Position numbers and translations under genes: made by a program. The notes under the pieces are model-generated. The model saw nothing but the letters and a program-made list of their open reading frames with translations, made no database searches and had not been told where the DNA came from. 64,000 nt of DNA from contig JAHALF010000003.1 in assembly GCA_018371275.1 (NCBI GenBank), positions 1 through 64,000 on the forward strand. Reading direction: 5' to 3'. Source of the stretch: Clostridiales bacterium. GTDB lineage: Bacteria; Bacillota; Clostridia; Lachnospirales; CAG-274. Numbering within the stretch: position 1 is the first letter of the stretch; every line of letters begins with the position of its first letter. Of the stretch, positions 1-8,540 are shown piece by piece.

Positions 1-19
1 TACAGATTAGGAGGTTTGT

Positions 20-835
20 ATGAGTAGGGACATAAAGCTATTACACCCAGAAGTACAAGCTATAATACCTAAATTTTTAGAAGAATGTAAAAAACAAGGA
101 CTTATAGTTAAAACGACAGATACATTAAGGACTAAAGAAGAACAAAATAAGTTATATGCTAAAGGTAGAACAGAACCTGGGAAAATAGTTACTTGGGTAC
201 AATATCCATATAGTAATCATAACTGGGGTATGGCTTTTGATATATGTAGAGCTGATGGTAAGGGTGCTTATTATGATGCTGATGGTTGGTTTAAAAAAGT
301 AGGTCAAGTAGGAAAAAAAGTTGGGTTAACGTGGGGTGGAGATTGGAAAGATAGTCCAGATAAACCACATTTTGAGCTTACTAAATATGGATCTACAACA
401 ACATTAGCTAGAAAATATGGAACACCAGAAAAATTTAAAAAAACTTGGAAGCAAGTAGAGGAAGTGAAAAAATATATGTTTGTAGAGAGAAATTATAGTT
501 ATAATGGTAAAGTTAAATCTTTTAATGTTATAAGTGAAAATGGAGAAAATTATATAAAGGTTAGAGATTTAGCAGAGTTATTAAATAAAAATATTAGTTA
601 TGATAATAATACTAAAATAACTATTTTAGATGATATTTTTAACAATATTAAAGTAGAATTTGGGAGTATAAAAACAACTTTTCAAGCTATTAATAGCAGT
701 GGCTTTAACTTTGTTAAAGTTAGAGATTTAGCTGATGTTTTAGGCTTTGAAACAGGATATAATGAAACTAATAACAGCATATTTTTTAAATTAAAAAGGT
801 CTATTGTTGATAGGTTAAAGATATTCAAAAAGTAG
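20..835 (+). CDS. Phage endolysin, M15 (VanY/CwlK-type) L,D- or D,D-peptidase
   Basis: Peptidoglycan peptidase of 271 aa, expected to cut stem peptides during phage lysis. The M15 domain spans about residues 5-125: H67 and D74 in the SNHNWGMAFD segment and H117 in DKPHFEL are the expected zinc ligands. The C-terminal part (about 150-260) carries two copies of a module with the pattern Y/F-I/V-K-V-R-D-L-A-(E/D)-(L/V)-L, like the copper-amine-oxidase-type stalk domains often found on clostridial phage lysins and probably used for wall binding. There is no signal peptide, consistent with holin-dependent export. An AGGAGG site precedes the ATG, and the gene is followed 8 nt later by a holin-like gene. 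The cut bond is inferred from the family. Confidence 0.88.
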   Translation: MSRDIKLLHPEVQAIIPKFLEECKKQGLIVKTTDTLRTKEEQNKLYAKGRTEPGKIVTWVQYPYSNHNWGMAFDICRADGKGAYYDADGWFKKVGQVGKKVGLTWGGDWKDSPDKPHFELTKYGSTTTLARKYGTPEKFKKTWKQVEEVKKYMFVERNYSYNGKVKSFNVISENGENYIKVRDLAELLNKNISYDNNTKITILDDIFNNIKVEFGSIKTTFQAINSSGFNFVKVRDLADVLGFETGYNETNNSIFFKLKRSIVDRLKIFKK

Positions 836-843
836 GTGAAACA

Positions 844-1170
844 ATGGAAGCGGCAGAATTTATATTATTTATGTGTACATTAATAGGTGCTTTAAGTGCT
901 TTTTTTTCAATTATGAAATCAAAAAAAGAATCGGATATGCGTATTGGAAAAGTGGACACAGAATTACTTTATTTATCTTCTAAAATCAATAGTTTAGATA
1001 ATGACTATAATAAAATGTATAATGATTTTAGCAATAAAATAGATAAACTTGAAAATAAATATGAGAATATGAATAAAGAAGTTATGTATGAATTAAAAAC
1101 AATTTCAAGTAATCTTAGTGAAATAAAATCGGTTAATGATTTTTTAAGAAAGTTTTTTGAAAATGACTAA
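844..1170 (+). CDS. Holin-like phage membrane protein
   Basis: A 108-aa protein with one N-terminal hydrophobic segment (about residues 5-24) followed by a charged, heptad-like helical tail rich in Lys, Glu, Asn and Ser. Size, topology and position directly after the endolysin suggest a BhlA/XhlA-like holin accessory protein. No family motif is decisive, so this is inferred from context. It is the last complete gene before the prophage-host junction. Confidence 0.6.
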   Translation: MEAAEFILFMCTLIGALSAFFSIMKSKKESDMRIGKVDTELLYLSSKINSLDNDYNKMYNDFSNKIDKLENKYENMNKEVMYELKTISSNLSEIKSVNDFLRKFFEND

Positions 1171-1193
1171 TATTTATATATAAATTATAACAG

Positions 1194-1916
1194 TTATCTT
1201 GTATGGAGTAATGTATAACCCCATTCATATGTCATAAGAAGTACAGCATTTGCAATAGCGCCAATAGCTTCGTAGTCGTGGGATTCATATAATAAGCCAG
1301 GTTGAGTGCTAGATGTTTTTGGAGCTAAAGAAACAATTACAGGATAGCCTTCATTATTTAGTTTTGTTGTTACATTTTCTATAAAAGCTACATATGCGTC
1401 TTTGTCTTCTGGAAAAACATATTCAAAATCTATATCTAGTCCAAAATATCCTTTTTCCCTCATATTTTGTAAAATATTATCTATTAGTATATTTTGTGAA
1501 TTAATATCATTTAATATTTTATTAGATAATTCATTACTAAATATTCCTTCTTCAGTTAAAGTAGATATTAGCATAATAGGTTTAACGTTATATTCTTTTA
1601 TAATATTTAAAACTCTTTCATCATCTGCATATATTAATTCTCCACTTTCTGTAAATCCATAAGTAAATATTGTTGCAAAAGTTAAATAAGGCAGAGTTTC
1701 TCTTAACACATTTTCATCTATATTTGTATATAAGTATCCATTAGTAGCTATTTTACCAAGTTTTTCATTATATTGTGGTATAACAATAGTCTGGCCTACA
1801 ACAAGGCTATCATTTATATTAATACCATTTTGTGTAGCTAAAAATTCTGGAGTAGTTTCATATAAGTTAGCAACAGATGTTAAAGTATCTCCTTTTTTTA
1901 CAACATAAATAATCAT
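1194..1916 (-). pseudogene. LysM-GH18 spore-cortex-type hydrolase, truncated by prophage
   Basis: 240 codons remain of a protein related to SleL/YaaH (N-acetylglucosaminidases of cortex peptidoglycan; intact members are about 420-430 aa). Residues 1-48 form one LysM domain. A GH18 barrel begins near residue 55 and includes the catalytic D-x-D-x-E (GLDIDFEYV). Homology stops straight after T-Y-E-W-G-Y-T, where family members continue into the second half of the barrel; here five unrelated codons and a stop follow. The good ribosome site (AAGGAGA) and otherwise undamaged reading frame suggest a recent or reversible interruption. The missing half is expected at the far end of the prophage. No signal peptide is present, as usual for SleL-type spore proteins. 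Confidence 0.8.
1200..1232. other. Candidate prophage attachment junction (attL/attR)
   Basis: The point where the GH18 protein stops matching its family lies in the codons for G-Y-T (minus strand), about 1205-1222. The crossover core must be in or just beside this segment. Without the opposite prophage end the shared core cannot be defined. Confidence 0.5.
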
Positions 1917-2005
1917 ATTAATCTCCTTAAATTAGTTTATTTATTATATGATTTAATATAAAAAAATATCCTAGTATTTTTAATCTAGGATATTTTTGGT
2001 AAGTA

Positions 2006-3337
2006 TTAATATATAGTCATATATCTTTCAAGTTCCCAATTAGAAACATAAGTTTTATAAGCGTCCCATTCTGCTTTTTTGCAAGCTCTATAAGACTTAT
2101 AGCAATGTTCACCTAAAACTTCTCTAACCATTGGGTCGTGTTTCATATAGTATAATGCCTCATTTAAAGTTTCAGGTAAGTTTTCTATACCTCTAGCTTC
2201 TCTTTCTTCTTTGCTCATTTCAAAAAGATTTTCATCTACACTGTCAGGACATTTTAAGTTTCTTTTTATACCATCAAGTCCAGCAGCTAGACAAAGAGCT
2301 AAACATAAATAAGGGTTTGTAGTAGGGTCTGGGCTTCTAAGCTCTATTCTTGTTCCAACTCCTCTGCTAGCAGGTATTCTAATAATATCTGTTCTATTAG
2401 ATGCACTCCAAGCTATATAACAAGGTGCCTCATATCCAGGAACAAGCCTTTTATAAGAATTTACGAGAGGATTTGTAATAGCTGTTATTCCTTTAATATG
2501 TTCTAAAACACCAGCTATAAAGCTATAAGCCTCTTTACTAAGACCTAGTTTGTCTTGAGGGTCATAAAAAGCATTTTTACCATCTTTAAATAAACTCATG
2601 TTAGTGTGCATACCAGAACCGGCTATGCCATAAATAGGTTTTGGCATAAATGTTGCATGTAAGCCATATTTTTGGGCAATAGTTTTAACAACCATTCTAA
2701 AAGTTGTAACATTATCAGCAGTAGCTAGAGCACTGTCATATTTAAAGTCTATTTCGTGTTGTCCTTCTGCCACTTCGTGATGAGATGCCTCTATTTCAAA
2801 TCCCATTTCTTCAAGGGTTAAACAAATATCTCTACGAGCATTAGAGCCACTGTCAATAGGTGCTAAATCAAAATATCCAGCTCTATCATTTGTTTCGGTA
2901 GTAGGGTGTCCATTTTCATCTACTTTAAATAAGAAAAACTCAAGCTCATTACCTACGTTAAAATCATATCCCATAGCTTTGGCTTCTTCTAAAGTTTTCT
3001 TTAATATATATCTAGGGCAACCTTCAAAAGGAGTGCCATCTGGTCTATAAACATCACATATAAAACGGGCAACTTTGCCAGTTTGAGGACGCCAAGGGAA
3101 TATAACAAAAGTGTCTAAGTCTGGTTTAAGGTACATATCAGATTCTTCTATTCTAGCAAAACCTTCTATAGACGAACCGTCAAACATCATACCATCATTT
3201 AATATTTTATCCAATTGAGATGCTGTAACAGCAATATTTTTAAATTTGCCTAAAACATCTGTAAACTGTAATCTAATAAATTTTACATCATTTTCTTCAA
3301 CAATTCTTTTAATATCCTCTTTGCTATATTTAGCCAT
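2006..3337 (-). CDS. glnA: Glutamine synthetase, type I (GSI-alpha)
   Basis: ATP-dependent synthesis of glutamine from glutamate and ammonium, 443 aa, the normal length of the Bacillus/Clostridium GSI-alpha form. Recognisable motifs include MFDGSSIEGF in the N-terminal beta-grasp region, NELEFFLF at the metal site, GSGMHTNMSLF at the ATP/metal site, and the Glu flap/active-site segment with NRTDIIRIP. The adenylylation tyrosine region of enterobacterial GSI is absent, so control is likely by feedback and transcription. The gene is monocistronic: promoter and leader hairpin lie at 3398-3482, and the start has a GGAGGAC site. The leader suggests control by transcription attenuation. Confidence 0.97.
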   Translation of the reverse strand: MAKYSKEDIKRIVEENDVKFIRLQFTDVLGKFKNIAVTASQLDKILNDGMMFDGSSIEGFARIEESDMYLKPDLDTFVIFPWRPQTGKVARFICDVYRPDGTPFEGCPRYILKKTLEEAKAMGYDFNVGNELEFFLFKVDENGHPTTETNDRAGYFDLAPIDSGSNARRDICLTLEEMGFEIEASHHEVAEGQHEIDFKYDSALATADNVTTFRMVVKTIAQKYGLHATFMPKPIYGIAGSGMHTNMSLFKDGKNAFYDPQDKLGLSKEAYSFIAGVLEHIKGITAITNPLVNSYKRLVPGYEAPCYIAWSASNRTDIIRIPASRGVGTRIELRSPDPTTNPYLCLALCLAAGLDGIKRNLKCPDSVDENLFEMSKEEREARGIENLPETLNEALYYMKHDPMVREVLGEHCYKSYRACKKAEWDAYKTYVSNWELERYMTIY

Positions 3338-3397
3338 AAAAAGTCCTCCATAAAATAAATTTAATAATAAAAATATAAGTCGTATCTTAATTGTAAT

Positions 3398-3433
3398 AAA
3401 AAAAGGCGCAAAACACCAAGTGTTTTGAACGCC
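3398..3433 (-). terminator. Attenuator-like terminator in glnA leader
   Basis: Minus-strand hairpin with GGCG/CGCC base and an upper CAAAACAC/GTGTTTTG stem followed by seven T. It lies between the glnA promoter and the gene, so read-through is needed for glnA expression. It could also end the upstream lipoprotein transcript, but it is downstream of a separate promoter, which argues for a leader attenuator. Confidence 0.75.
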
Positions 3434-3453
3434 ATTGTTCTTTTCTTAATAAC

Positions 3454-3482
3454 AGTATATGAAATATTGTAAAAAATGTCAA
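3454..3482 (-). promoter_or_regulatory. glnA sigma-A promoter
   Basis: On the minus strand TTGACA (3477-3482) and TATACT (3454-3459) are separated by exactly 17 nt. Transcription should begin near 3447, about 110 nt before the glnA start and upstream of the hairpin at 3405-3433. Confidence 0.8.
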
Positions 3483-3509
3483 TATATAAACCATAAATTT
3501 TCATAATAA

Positions 3510-4562
3510 TTATTTTATAGTTTTTATAATGTTTCCTTCAGAGTAGTCTATTAAAGAAATACTTAAATCTTTATTTAGTACGTAGGCTTTATTATCGTTA
3601 GAACTATAAACAATAGCTTGTCTTGGTTCATCAAGCCCTTCAATAGTTGATATAACTTCTAATGTTTCTGTATTTATTACACTAACTTGGTTACTAGCTT
3701 TTTCTCCAGTTAAAATTAATTTTTCATCAGGTGAAAGTGCTGCTCCATATGGCTCTTGACCAACAGCAATAGATTTTACTAACTCCCCTGTTTCAATATC
3801 TACAACGTTTATTGAATTTTCACTGCTAGATGCTCCGTATAAGTACTTACCTTTATCATCAACCGAAATGGCTCTAACAGATGGTATACCTTTTAATGTT
3901 TTTTCTATTTCTAAAGTAGCTGTATTAACAACTCTAACATCATCACCTTTAAAGTTAGTTACATAAACAAACTCATCATTATCATCAATAATAATACCTT
4001 GGCGTGGTTGACTAAAACCTTCAATTATTTTTTCTACATTACCAGATTTTAAGTCAATTACTGTAACAGTACTTAATGCTTGATTGTTAGCAAAAATTTT
4101 ATCTCCAGCGTTTGTTAATGTAAATCCAAAAACCCCTTGTTCTAAATCAAAGGTTCTTGTTAATTCAAATGTTTCTGAGTTAAATTCTCTAATATTTCCA
4201 TATGTACTATCAGAAATATAAAAATGGCTATTATCTTTAGAAAAAGCTATATTTCTTGGAGTTACAAATTCATTTAATGTAGCAATAACTTTTTCTTCAT
4301 TTAAATCATAAATTTTTATTTCAGGTATTGTACTATTAGAAACAATAGCAAGAGTTTCATCAGAATTAATAGCTAAAGAATTATTTTTTATGTCTATATC
4401 AAAAGCTTCTAATTTACCTTCTTGCTGTTCCTCAGAAGATGTAGAGCTTTGATTACTAATGGTAGTACTTTCAGTTTCTGTAATATTATTGTTTGTAGAT
4501 TTACTAGAAGAACAGCCAATAAGTGACATACTTAACATTATATATATTAAAAATTTTTTCAT
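3510..4562 (-). CDS. Lipoprotein with YVTN-type beta-propeller repeats
   Basis: 350-aa surface lipoprotein. The signal peptide ends in a lipobox L-I-G-C with the lipidated Cys at 17, followed by a Ser/Thr/Asn-rich tether (18-50). The remainder is a repeated blade pattern with D-x-(E/K)-T-x-(E/K)-V-I-x-T-I and G-x-x-P-R-x-(A/G)-I elements, typical of the 40-residue YVTN/lactonase-like propeller family, which usually binds partners or the wall rather than having a known reaction. It has its own promoter (4602-4630) and appears monocistronic. Function is unknown. Confidence 0.85.
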   Translation of the reverse strand: MKKFLIYIMLSMSLIGCSSSKSTNNNITETESTTISNQSSTSSEEQQEGKLEAFDIDIKNNSLAINSDETLAIVSNSTIPEIKIYDLNEEKVIATLNEFVTPRNIAFSKDNSHFYISDSTYGNIREFNSETFELTRTFDLEQGVFGFTLTNAGDKIFANNQALSTVTVIDLKSGNVEKIIEGFSQPRQGIIIDDNDEFVYVTNFKGDDVRVVNTATLEIEKTLKGIPSVRAISVDDKGKYLYGASSSENSINVVDIETGELVKSIAVGQEPYGAALSPDEKLILTGEKASNQVSVINTETLEVISTIEGLDEPRQAIVYSSNDNKAYVLNKDLSISLIDYSEGNIIKTIK

Positions 4563-4601
4563 AAAAACCTCCTATAATACTTAACCTAATTAATAAGATT
4601 A

Positions 4602-4630
4602 AGTATATAAGAATATCATATTATTGTCAA
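4602..4630 (-). promoter_or_regulatory. Promoter of the beta-propeller lipoprotein gene
   Basis: Minus-strand TTGACA (4625-4630) and TATACT (4602-4607), spacing 17 nt, about 40 nt upstream of the start codon. Confidence 0.75.
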
Positions 4631-4763
4631 TAATTTTTATTAGTTAATTTAAATTATTAGTTAAATATATTTATAATTAATACTAAAAAATTATAAACTA
4701 TTATTAAATAAGTATAAATAATAAGGTTAGAGGATATTATTTTTATGTTAACTTTATTTAAAA

Positions 4764-5408
4764 TTAGTTTTGAATACTTACAGATAAAACTTCATATTCT
4801 TTTTGCCTTAAATCATTTATAAGATCATTTGTATCAAAAGTGTCTAATTTTATAATAATTTCACTGCCAAAAGATGTAGTAAAGTTTGAAATATTTTTAA
4901 TGTTAATATTGTGATTAGCTATAATTTGGCTAATTTCTGCAAGCTCACCAACATTATCAGAGGCTTTTAGTGATATACGAGTACCAGGAACTTTAACACC
5001 TAATATATCTATAAATGCTTTAAATATATCTACCCTTGTAACAATACCAACAAGATTATTATCATCATCTACAACTGGTAAAGAACCAATACGATTTTCT
5101 TTCATAACAAGGGCTGCATCTTCTATAAGATCATTTTGATTAATTCTAAAAACACCTGTACGCATAATATCATATACTTTTGTTTTAGTAAGTAGATAGT
5201 TTATTTCATAAACACTAAGCGATGTTGCTTTAGATGGATTTACTTCTGCTAATAGTTTTTCTGTAACAAGTCCTATAAGTTTATTATTATCATCTACAAC
5301 TGGTAATTGGGAGTGTTTTGTTTCTGTTAACACTTGAAAGGCTTTAGAAACGGAATAGTCAGGTTTAACGGATACTACATTTTTTGTCATTTTTTCATAT
5401 ATAAACAT
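4764..5408 (-). CDS. CBS-CBS-ACT domain protein (AcuB-like)
   Basis: 214 aa with two CBS domains (about 1-60 and 78-135; repeated S-x-L-P-V-V-D-(D)-x-N-x-L-(I/V)-G-(L/I)-V-T pattern) and a C-terminal ACT domain (about 145-214). CBS pairs bind adenylates such as AMP, ATP or SAM; ACT domains bind amino acids. This matches the AcuB-like stand-alone sensor family of Firmicutes, whose direct targets are mostly unknown. Monocistronic, divergent from transketolase. A small palindrome lies in the intergenic region (5526-5542). Confidence 0.88.
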   Translation of the reverse strand: MFIYEKMTKNVVSVKPDYSVSKAFQVLTETKHSQLPVVDDNNKLIGLVTEKLLAEVNPSKATSLSVYEINYLLTKTKVYDIMRTGVFRINQNDLIEDAALVMKENRIGSLPVVDDDNNLVGIVTRVDIFKAFIDILGVKVPGTRISLKASDNVGELAEISQIIANHNINIKNISNFTTSFGSEIIIKLDTFDTNDLINDLRQKEYEVLSVSIQN

Positions 5409-5525
5409 ATAGATACCTCCTATAATAAAAATTATATAATATTATATCATAACAACAGAGCTTTGAAAACATAATAATTGAAAATATTGTAAATAGTATA
5501 AATGACAAAAGTTAATAATATTGAT

Positions 5526-5542
5526 TTGTATATAGTATACAA
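5526..5542. promoter_or_regulatory. Palindromic operator candidate between CBS-ACT gene and tkt
   Basis: TTGTATA-tag-TATACAA, perfect 7-nt arms, about 120 nt from each of the two divergent genes. The shape resembles half-site pairs bound by GntR-type regulators. The assignment is inferred. Confidence 0.35.
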
Positions 5543-5649
5543 TAATTATAAAAAAACATTAATAAATTTTAACCTATCGACAATAAATATTTTTTGTGAT
5601 AAACTAAAATAAATGTTACAAATAATTAATTTATAGGAGGACTTATAAA

Positions 5650-7626
5650 ATGATGGATAAAGATAAACACGTTATTAATACTATTAGAAGTCTTGGGGTA
5701 GATGCTATTCAAAAGGCAAATTCCGGACACCCAGGCATTGTTCTTGGTTCTGCTCCTTTAGCTTATACTTTATGGTCAAAACATTTAAAACACAACCCTA
5801 AAAATCCAAATTGGAGAAATAGAGACAGATTTATATTATCAGCAGGTCACGGTTCAGCTCTTTTATATTCTTTACTTCATATTTTTGGTTACGATTTATC
5901 TTTAGAGGATTTAAAACAATTTAGACAATTAGACTCTAAAACACCAGGGCACCCAGAATATAGACATACAGTAGGTGTGGAAGTAACAACAGGTCCTCTA
6001 GGGCAAGGGATAGCAAATGCTGTTGGTATGGCTATGGCAGAAAATCATCTTGCTAGTAAATTTAATAAAGACAGTTATAATATAGTAGATCATTACACAT
6101 ATGCTCTTTGTGGTGATGGTTGTCTTATGGAAGGTGTTTCTTATGAGGCAATATCATTAGCTGGAACATTAGGGCTTAGCAAATTAATTATATTATATGA
6201 TAGCAATAACATTACAATAGAAGGTAATACAGATATTGCATTTAAAGAAGATGTATGTAAAAGATTTGAGGCTTGTGGGTTTGATACACAAGTTGTAAAT
6301 GATGGTAACGATATAGATGAAATATCAAAAGCAATAGAAAATGCTAAAAAATCTGACAAGCCTTCTTTAATAGAAATAAAAACAGTAATAGGTTATGGTG
6401 CTCCTAATAAAGCTGGCAAGGCATCAGCTCACGGAGAACCTTTAGGTAAAGAAGAAATAAAAGCTATGAGAGAAACTTTTGGGCTTAAAGATGAAGATTT
6501 CTATGTAGATGAAGAAGTCAAAGCTACTATGGAAGACACTAAATCTATTTTAGAAGGATATGAAAAAGACTGGAATAATCTTTTAGAAAATTATAAAAAA
6601 GAATATAAAGAACTTTATGAAGAATATGAAAAATGGTATAAAGATGACTTTTTAAGTGAAATAGAAAATGATGAAGATTTTTGGAACTATACAGAAGAAA
6701 CTGCTACAAGACTATCTTCAGAATTAGTTTTAAATAAACTTGCAAAAGTTATGCCAAATATGTTTGGTGGTTCAGCTGATTTATCTCCTTCTAATAAATC
6801 TGTTATGAAAGATAGAGGAGAATATTCTAAAGAAACACCAGAAGGGGACAATATACACTTTGGTATAAGAGAGCATGCTATGACAGCTATTGCAAATGGT
6901 ATGTATCTTCATGGTGGAGTTAGACCATATATAGCAGGATTTTTTGTATTTAGTGATTATATGAAACCAAGCCTTAGATTGTCTGCTCTTATGAAACTTG
7001 GTGTAGTTAGTATATTTACACACGATAGTATAGGTGTTGGAGAAGATGGCCCTACACACCAACCAATAGAGCATTTAGCAGCTCTTAGAAGTATACCAAA
7101 CTATACTGTTATTAGACCTTGTGATACTAATGAAACAGCAGCAGCTTGGTATCTTGCTATTAAGAGAAAAGAAAGCCCAACAGGGTTAGTTTTTACAAGA
7201 CAAAACACTAAGCCAGTTGGAGATGCTAAAAAAGCACTTAAAGGTGGTTATATTGTAAAAGACTGTGATAACACTCCAGATGCCATTATTATTGCAACAG
7301 GTTCTGAAGTTGGTATATCAGTAGAGGCAAGTGAAATGTTAACTAAAGAGGGTATAAACGTAAGAGTTGTAAGTATGCCTAGTTTTGAAATATTTGAAGA
7401 ACAAGATAAAGAATATAAAGAAAGCGTTTTACCTAAAAATATTACAAAAAGAGTTGGTGTAGAAGCTGGTTGTTCTTTTGGTTGGCATAAATATATAGGT
7501 ATAGATGGCGAAATGTTATGTATGGATAACTTTGGAGAGTCAGCACCTTTTGCTAAACTTTTTGATAAGTATGGATTTACAGCAGAAAATGTATGCAATA
7601 AAGTAAAAAATGTTTTAAATAAATAA
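5650..7626 (+). CDS. tkt: Transketolase
   Basis: 658-aa thiamine-diphosphate enzyme of the non-oxidative pentose phosphate pathway, moving two-carbon ketol units between sugar phosphates. Family features: N-terminal S-G-H-P-G segment, GDGCLMEGVSYEA (diphosphate/Mg binding, about residues 157-169), the HFGIREHAM segment around 418 for thiazole activation, and a C-terminal transketolase domain with ATGSEV. Full length. The start has an AGGAGG site; the first two codons are both ATG, the second being an equally plausible start. It is followed by a strong terminator and appears monocistronic. Confidence 0.96.
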   Translation: MMDKDKHVINTIRSLGVDAIQKANSGHPGIVLGSAPLAYTLWSKHLKHNPKNPNWRNRDRFILSAGHGSALLYSLLHIFGYDLSLEDLKQFRQLDSKTPGHPEYRHTVGVEVTTGPLGQGIANAVGMAMAENHLASKFNKDSYNIVDHYTYALCGDGCLMEGVSYEAISLAGTLGLSKLIILYDSNNITIEGNTDIAFKEDVCKRFEACGFDTQVVNDGNDIDEISKAIENAKKSDKPSLIEIKTVIGYGAPNKAGKASAHGEPLGKEEIKAMRETFGLKDEDFYVDEEVKATMEDTKSILEGYEKDWNNLLENYKKEYKELYEEYEKWYKDDFLSEIENDEDFWNYTEETATRLSSELVLNKLAKVMPNMFGGSADLSPSNKSVMKDRGEYSKETPEGDNIHFGIREHAMTAIANGMYLHGGVRPYIAGFFVFSDYMKPSLRLSALMKLGVVSIFTHDSIGVGEDGPTHQPIEHLAALRSIPNYTVIRPCDTNETAAAWYLAIKRKESPTGLVFTRQNTKPVGDAKKALKGGYIVKDCDNTPDAIIIATGSEVGISVEASEMLTKEGINVRVVSMPSFEIFEEQDKEYKESVLPKNITKRVGVEAGCSFGWHKYIGIDGEMLCMDNFGESAPFAKLFDKYGFTAENVCNKVKNVLNK

Positions 7627-7637
7627 ATTTAAATAAA

Positions 7638-7662
7638 ATAGGCTCTTTTGAGCCTATTTTTT
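7638..7662 (+). terminator. tkt terminator
   Basis: ATAGGCTC-tttt-GAGCCTAT stem followed by a T run, 12 nt after the tkt stop. Confidence 0.85.
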
Positions 7663-7679
7663 GTAAATAGGAGGATATT

Positions 7680-8267
7680 ATGGAAAGATTAAAAAGACAA
7701 ATGAATTTTCTAATAGAAATAGATAAGCTAAAGAATATATTTAGACAATCTTTAATATCAGATAAATCAAGAAATGAAAATGACGCAGAGCATTCTTGGC
7801 ATATGGCTATGTATGCCTTAATATTAGAAGAATATGCTCCTAAAGGGACAGATATATTAAAAGTTATAAAAATGGCTTTAATACATGATATAGTTGAGAT
7901 ATATGCAGGGGATACATTTTTATATGATGAGGAGCTTACAAAATCTAAAGAAAAAAGAGAAAAAGAAGCAGCAGAAAAAATATATTCTTTATTACCAGAT
8001 GAACAATGTAGGGAAGTAAAATCTCTATGGGAAGAGTTTGAGAAAAAGCAAACTAAAGAGGCTATATTTTGTTCTACAATAGACAGAGTGCAACCTATAA
8101 TATTAAATTATTTAACAGAAGGTGGTACTTGGAAAAAGCATAATGTTAAAAAGGATATGGTATTAAAAAAGGGATATTTAGTATTTGAAAAGGCAGATGA
8201 AAGGTTAAAGCAATATTTGTTAAATATAATAGATGAAAGCGTTAAGCTTGGATATTTGTTGCCATAA
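7680..8267 (+). CDS. HD-domain phosphohydrolase (YfbR/HDDC2-like)
   Basis: 195 aa. The N-terminal DAEHSWHMAMYAL and the IHDIVEIYAGD segment supply the H...HD metal ligands, and a later Asp in STIDRVQPI completes the HD set. Members of this family are typically 5'-deoxynucleotidases acting on dNMPs; that substrate is a family inference. The gene starts just after the tkt terminator with a GGAGG site and may be served by its own promoter or by read-through. It is full length for the family. Confidence 0.85.
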   Translation: MERLKRQMNFLIEIDKLKNIFRQSLISDKSRNENDAEHSWHMAMYALILEEYAPKGTDILKVIKMALIHDIVEIYAGDTFLYDEELTKSKEKREKEAAEKIYSLLPDEQCREVKSLWEEFEKKQTKEAIFCSTIDRVQPIILNYLTEGGTWKKHNVKKDMVLKKGYLVFEKADERLKQYLLNIIDESVKLGYLLP

Positions 8268-8301
8268 AAATAAAAAAATTTATAAAATTTTAAAAAAAGT
8301 G

Positions 8302-8353
8302 TTGACAAAAGGGTTAGCTTATGCTAACATATAATTAGTTAGCAAGCACTAAC
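8302..8353 (+). promoter_or_regulatory. Operator-bearing promoter with two related palindromes
   Basis: TTGACA (8302-8307) and TAACAT (8325-8330) are 17 nt apart. GTTAGC-ttat-GCTAAC (8313-8328) overlaps the spacer and -10, and a second copy, GTTAG-caagca-CTAAC (8338-8353), starts exactly 25 nt later over the transcription start. This is a classic repressor-operator layout (TetR-like in appearance). The regulator is not encoded nearby. Confidence 0.65.
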
Positions 8354-8450
8354 AGTTTAGAATAATATAATTTTAATAATATGCCAGATTTTAATTTATT
8401 TTTCTAAATAATAAAACCTTTTTATAATAATTAAAGCTAAAAACATATAA

Positions 8451-8483
8451 AAAGCCTATTTGCTCCTACAAATAGGCTTTTTA
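8451..8483 (+). terminator. Terminator ending the operator-driven leader, upstream of the transporter
   Basis: Perfect 12-bp stem AAAGCCTATTTG/CAAATAGGCTTT with a six-base loop and T run. It lies about 115 nt after the promoter at 8302-8330 and 58 nt before the transporter start, so it either ends a small RNA or is an attenuator. Confidence 0.8.
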
Positions 8484-8540
8484 TATGCTAAAAATATGTT
8501 TTATATCATATATTTATATAAAAATAAATTAGGAGGATAT

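Larger units (their letters stand above)
1..1215. mobile_element. Right end of a prophage (lysis module), partial
   Basis: An M15 endolysin and a small holin-like membrane protein sit in tandem at the window edge, the usual last genes of a Gram-positive phage late operon. Immediately beyond them lies a GH18 gene that lacks its C-terminal half and ends at about the same point. The rest of the prophage (structural genes, integrase) would be left of the window. The exact boundary cannot be fixed without the other end; the switch from host-like to foreign codons lies near 1194-1215. Confidence 0.7.

Noticed and set aside
1402..1662. Plus-strand open frame antisense to the GH18 gene
   Set aside because: It is a shadow of a real coding gene, with no ribosome site.
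8460..8540. N-terminal extension of the YkvI-like protein from 8460
   Set aside because: It would start inside a terminator and lacks a ribosome site; ATG 8541 has a perfect AGGAGG.
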